Shown in pieces: positions 57,052 through 64,000 of a DNA stretch of 64,000 nucleotides. The stretch lies in NCBI GenBank assembly GCA_029891385.1, contig CM057228.1, positions 34,909,023-34,973,022 of the forward strand, read 5' to 3'. The notes below the pieces were generated by a model, which saw only the letters and a list, made by a program, of their open reading frames with translations, was not told the DNA's origin and did not search any database. This DNA is from Erythroxylum novogranatense. Its lineage: Eukaryota > Streptophyta > Magnoliopsida > Malpighiales > Erythroxylaceae. The position numbers and the translations under genes are program-made. Each line of letters starts with the position of its first letter. Positions within the stretch are counted from its first letter, which is position 1.

Positions 57052-60000
57052 TCTTAGATTTTTCAACTAAACCCTTTTGTTACACCTTACTTGCACTTGG
57101 TACCTTTTTTGGTTCATTTGTCTCTTCTTGTTGGGCACTGTTTCTGGAGCCCAATAATCGGAAACCATTCATAAACGTGAGCGTATTAACCTGTAGGGTT
57201 AATTCCATGGAATCTCTTTAGCCATCATCAGTTCCCTCTCATCATTCTCATAACATCTCAAGCCATAAAGGCGAACCCACACAACGGAATCACAATAATC
57301 ACAATTGAATTCTTAGAACAATTTTAGCTCTTAGTCTCTAGTTTATTTTGGAGCAAGAACCAACTCAATCGGAGTTCTATAGATGAAGATATGCTTGAAA
57401 ATCCAAAGTGCGTTCATAACCCTGTCATGATCTTCCAACCGATCCCTCATTTTCTTTCCATAAATCTTTTTGAATTCACCACCAATGGTTATAAATTTTT
57501 ATATAAAGGTATAAAAATGTGTTGTGAATCCAATGCTTCAAGAATCACTGAAGTTATGGCCAAAAGAATTGACCATGCTCATGTTCTTAATCATGCTGAA
57601 CCTATCTCGGGACAATTGGTATAACTTTCACTAGAGATGTCGGATTAAGTTTTTCTTTAGATGGTTACGAAGAAGACTTCTAGATCTACAACTTTTGCAA
57701 AGAACTAGAAATAAGGTTTTGTCATTTGGAGGGTCAAAACACGGACCGTGTAACTTTCGGGTCTGGCAGTTTTTCAGCATCAAGAATACACGGTCAGTAT
57801 GATTTCACACGGCCTGACCGTGTAACCGTTGTACTCCGTTTCCAGAGCCCAACATCGAACATGAGATCATGATATTTAAGCGTGGAGGGAGACTTATAAG
57901 TTGTAAATTTAGAAGAAAACTCCCTCGGAAGCAAAGGCGGGCATCGTCGCGGTGAACACGCTTGAGAAAATTCCCTGGACCTCTCAGGATTTATACGTCA
58001 TGGCAAACGATTTAACTTTCACTGTGGCGAAACTACAATTGTATTTTCACCGTAGCGACCATTTGATCTCACCACAGTGAACCTCCCACGCCAAAGAAAA
58101 TAAAAAGCTTCGAGTTTATTACGTCCTGAAGCAGAACGGTTCGCCGCAACAAAAACCCCTGAAGCATAACTAAAAACCCTGATCAACAACCTTATTTAAT
58201 GCAAGCTTAAACTCTTTCAACTACTCAACCCCAACATTAACTCTACTAAATGCAACCATAAATTTCCCAACAACCTTTCCTCAATTCAAACAAAAAAAAA
58301 ACAAACTTATATATGAACACATGCAATTTCCAAAATCCAAATACTTTGCGAAAACATGAAAATTCATAAACAAATCCAAACATATATTTCATTAATATTT
58401 AAAAGGAGAGTTTTACAAAGCTTTAATGGACATTTCAAGCCACATTACATCATAATCCTAAAAATACATAGTTTGCAAAAAGTAGAATTTCTCAAAATGC
58501 AACTAAAGCTTTGTTTACAAAAGCTAACTTCAAAAGCAAAAATAGATTTAGTTGGAGTGATGCCTTGGCTCTTAACTACTCAATCTCTTGCTCTTCACCT
58601 ATGGGTGGGACGGAATGGGAGGGGGTGAGCTTAAAGCTCATGGGTAACAAGTTTATAATGGAGAATTAAGCAAAACCATTGAAAATGTTCATTTATCCAA
58701 GAAAAGTTCTTATTAAATCATGAAATACATAGTTTCCAAATTCATAACCAAGTTGCAAAAACACAATTCATGTATGCATCAATTTGTTCACAAAATCATA
58801 AACACATAAACACATCATAATGGTTTGGGTGGGTCCAAAACAAAACGTACTACACATTTCCATATAATGGTCCTGTGTAGCCGTGAACAGAACGTACTAA
58901 TGCAATCCCACTTAATGGTCTTGCGTTGCCGTGAATTTATGGGAGTCCATGAAGGAGCTCCATGCCACTAACGGGTAGGTGGGAGAAGCCATTTGTCAAT
59001 GTGCACTTGACTTTACTTAGGGGACCACCAGAAACCACATAACATGTATTTCATGACTTGCAAAATATATTGCCCAAAAAGGCACTTTTCGGAAAACATG
59101 ATTTTCATAAGCATCAAATATTTCAAAACCATTTCCATCTTCATCTCATAATCATCAATAGTTCAAGTACCAAACATGTAACAATTTCTTAGATCAATTA
59201 AAAGAAATAATGCAATAAGTATGAAGCAATTTGAAATCATTTTATTTCCTTACTTTGAAAGAAAAATGTTCATGGCTTAGTAACTCTTTTATAAACATGA
59301 AACCCAGCTTGAATTCCTTTCTTAAACCTTGTTCAAAGATGTATTTCCTCTTGCTCCTCTTGCCTCTCTTGCCCTACTTGATTCCCTTAAACAATATCTA
59401 AAATTCCATTTAATTTGGTTCAATAATCGGAAAGTTACTACCTAAACAATTTCGGACTATCCTTATGCATGAAACAAAATTCTATATCTCTTTGCTATAA
59501 CATGTCTCCCTTATATATATGTAACAACAATTCATAATCAAAATAATAATCTCAAATCAATAACTCCCTCAAGTATATCAATTTTCAACTCAACATCATC
59601 TATACATAATTCATAATTCATTTACATCAAAAGATAAGAGTTTTTTACAAAACTAAAGTGACATTTCAAACTATAATGCAACAATGTCTCAACATCATGA
59701 AATACATAAGATACTTGAACCAATAATACTTGAAATGTAACTAAAGCCTCATGGTTACAAAATCTCCAAAGCCCAACATCGGACATGGGATCATGAAGCT
59801 TGAGCGTGGAGGGAGACTTAGAAGTTGAAAATTTAGAAGAAAACTCCCTCGGAAGCAAAGGCGGGCGTCGTTGTGACGAATTGCTTGTTTTGTCAATGCA
59901 AACACGTGCGAGAAAATCCCCTGGACCTCTCAGGGTTTTTACGCCGTGGCAAACGATTTAACTTTCACCGTGGTGAAACTGCAATTGTATTTTCGCCGCA

Positions 60001-60700
60001 GCTACCATTATAGTTCACCGTGGCGAACCCACTATGCCTCCGAATGATTTTTAGCTTCCATTATGCCCATACTTGAAGTTTCATAATCTATTGGCATCAA
60101 AGCAAGAAGATGAACCGATAATGATTAAGGTGTTCTCTATTAGAAACCGCTCAAGTCTTATGATTTTCTGCAAGAGTTGGACTTTAGAAACGTGGTCCAA
60201 CAGTAACCTTTGGGTTTACCAAAAATTTTCACTCTCCAAGAGCCCTCCAATGGATCCTAAACCCATCCTAACATCCCTATTACTCATAATCTTTCCAAAT
60301 CGAACAATCCTAGTGCGATATCACTCCATATGCTCTAATAATTCGGGATACATGTCCTATGCAACATCACCTACTTAAACGATCATATCTCTCAACTTTG
60401 ATATCCAAAAATCTCATACTTTATACCGTTCGAAAGCTAAAAGGATAAGCTACAACTTTAATGAATACAACTTTGTCTAATTTATCCTAGATTAATACAG
60501 ATTTTCTCCTGAAGCCAGAACCCACACTTTCCCCTCATGAAAAACTTGAGAATTATCCCAACTTCACCTCCTCTATTACAATATCATTCATAATGATTTC
60601 AACTACCAATTGGAATTCATCAAACTCTTAACCGCAATTCATTTGACTCTTTATATTCGACTACATCTCATCATTCATGATTCCTATCTTTCTTTTCCAT
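57052..60700 (-). repeat. Rearranged mosaic of minus-strand LTR copies
   Basis: At least two partial copies are recognisable. A segment with GAACATGAGATCATG and GGAGGGAGACTTATAAG at 57855-58190 recurs at 59772-60060 (GGACATGGGATCATG), each followed by GC-rich CGTGGCGAA repeats. A leader segment with GGGGGTGAGCTTAAAGCTC at 58621 and GGAGCTCCATGCCACTAACG at 58950 matches 61145 and 61470. A sense acceptor-like CCCACCCATAG precedes GTGAAGAG near 58595. 57720-57840 holds palindromic ACACGG/CCGTGT repeats. Clean ends and target duplications were not found. No gene. Confidence 0.6.
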
Positions 60701-63030
<2,330 letters not shown>

Positions 63031-63102
63031 ATTCTCCACCCTTAAAGAATTTTGTCCACGAAATTCTTACCTGAGTGATCAAACAATTGGAAGCAATGTT
63101 GT
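63031..63102 (-). other. 3' end of a gypsy internal region with purine tract
   Basis: On the minus strand, GGACAAAATTCTTTAAGGG is followed by TGGAGAAT and the LTR start. This is the same arrangement as 31454-31484 in the Tekay-like element. The remainder of that internal region is displaced to the right by the LTR starting at 63103. Confidence 0.78.
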
Positions 63103-64000
63103 TGTAACATCCCGTCACCGATGGGAAGGTTATATTGGTAAATTGAGACGGGTTAGGATTTTTACTGCATATTATTGACTGAGCATTCTTTTGGCCTCTA
63201 ATTTTAGAGGAATGAGTCTTTTGCACATGCACATATAGGTACCTGCATTCATGACATTTTCCCGGCATTTGATTTCGAAGTTGATATGAATTGTGATTTG
63301 TGAAATAATTAGATTTGATTATAATTTATTGGGAATCTTGGAAGAATTGGGTTTGTATAGTTGAATTGGAGTGTCTTAGGAGTGATTGTCAATTGATAGT
63401 GACCCATAGGAAATTTCTGGAAAATTTGGGAGAAAATGCCCGGACAGGAAATTTTTGAGTGACAGACCGGTTGACCGTATGGTACTGAAATAATTGTCCA
63501 ATGGTGATGGAAAATTAGATTTTTGTCGTTAGGAATAAAAATGTTGAGCCATTGGAATTTAGAGACTGAAATTTAAAGAATTTGGGGACTATGATCTATA
63601 GGCTTAGATCACCCTTTATAAGCCTTAGGTTTTAAATCCTTGGCATTTAACCTTCTTCCTCCAACCTAGGGCACGTTGTTCTTCTTCCTCTTCCTCGGAG
63701 ATTTTCATCCCCCCTTCACGATTGTTGTTAGTTGCCTTCTTCTCCTTGTGCAAGCCTAGTTTAATCCTTGAGGAAGATGATGTTTTATTTGTCTTTGGGT
63801 GTTCACCGTGAGTCTTAGGCGTTGGAGAAGGATCTTCGAAGGTTTAAGGAGTTGAGGCTTGCTTGGTAAGTTTAATGGTTTTAATGTTGTTATTTATTGA
63901 GTTTGATGCATTTATGGGGGTTATTATGAAAGATTGGGGTAGTTGTGTTGGGTTATGGCTATATTTTAGAGAGAGAAACGTAAAAAGAGAATCGGAGAAG
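63103..64000 (+). repeat. 5' part of a gypsy-type LTR, cut by the window edge
   Basis: It begins TGTAACATCCCGTCACCGATG. Landmarks are TATA-like TTTATAAG at 63615-63622, a CT-rich leader (63650-63760) and donor-like TTGGTAAGTTTAATGG near 63864. This matches the start of the Tekay-like and 46092 LTRs. The preceding GTTGT (63098-63102) would be its target duplication if the partner lies outside the window. Confidence 0.8.

Overview
This is a stretch of plant nuclear DNA, AT-rich and made almost entirely of retrotransposons. The evidence is Ty1/copia and Ty3/gypsy (chromovirus) proteins, LTRs of 0.7 to 4.4 kb, initiator-methionine-tRNA primer binding sites, long (TA)n tracts and a MITE. The repeat types fit an angiosperm, probably a eudicot. 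The species cannot be named. I found no intact host gene. The best non-retrotransposon candidate is a decayed GRF-type zinc-finger ORF at 50817-51164. The setting looks like a heterochromatic or pericentromeric repeat block.

The left two thirds is one nested stack. An old plus-strand chromovirus (host element, 2048-45252, near-matching TSD GTTGT/GTCGT) was split by five later insertions, each with a perfect 5-bp target duplication. They are: a fold-back element with tRNA-like units (4082-4918, ACTGA); a minus-strand copia element (6409-15623, AGGTT); a minus-strand solo LTR (15691-18812, TTATT); a plus-strand Tekay-like chromovirus (19750-34294, TTAGA); and a second copia element of the same family in plus orientation (35608-45201, CTAAC), sitting inside the host's 3' LTR. 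A 4.3-kb solo LTR (25336-29633, TATAG) then split the RNase H of the Tekay-like element. With the inserts removed, the host reads 5' LTR, PBS, gag, protease, RT, RNase H, integrase, chromodomain, PPT, 3' LTR.

The right third (45253-64000) holds another solo LTR (46092-50511, ATGGA), the zinc-finger remnant, a second fold-back element (52021-52326, TTAAA), minus-strand LTR sequence (52332-56345), a MITE-like inverted repeat (56791-56999), and a rearranged mosaic of minus-strand LTR copies. The mosaic ends at a clear LTR/PPT junction at 63030/63031. A plus-strand LTR begins at 63103 and runs off the window. The first 1425 bases are the start of a minus-strand LTR whose remainder lies outside.

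All protein-coding regions of the elements carry stops or frameshifts, so none looks autonomous. The most unusual signals lie in non-coding parts. Several otherwise different large LTRs share an ordered leader architecture: a donor-like GGTAAG, a 63-68 nt block bounded by TTATAG and GTGAGTAACC (a possible micro-exon), and a conserved double hairpin just upstream of an acceptor-like tract. The fold-back elements with Pol III-type box A/box B sequences and LTR-like TG...CA ends are the best candidates for a poorly described mobile element.
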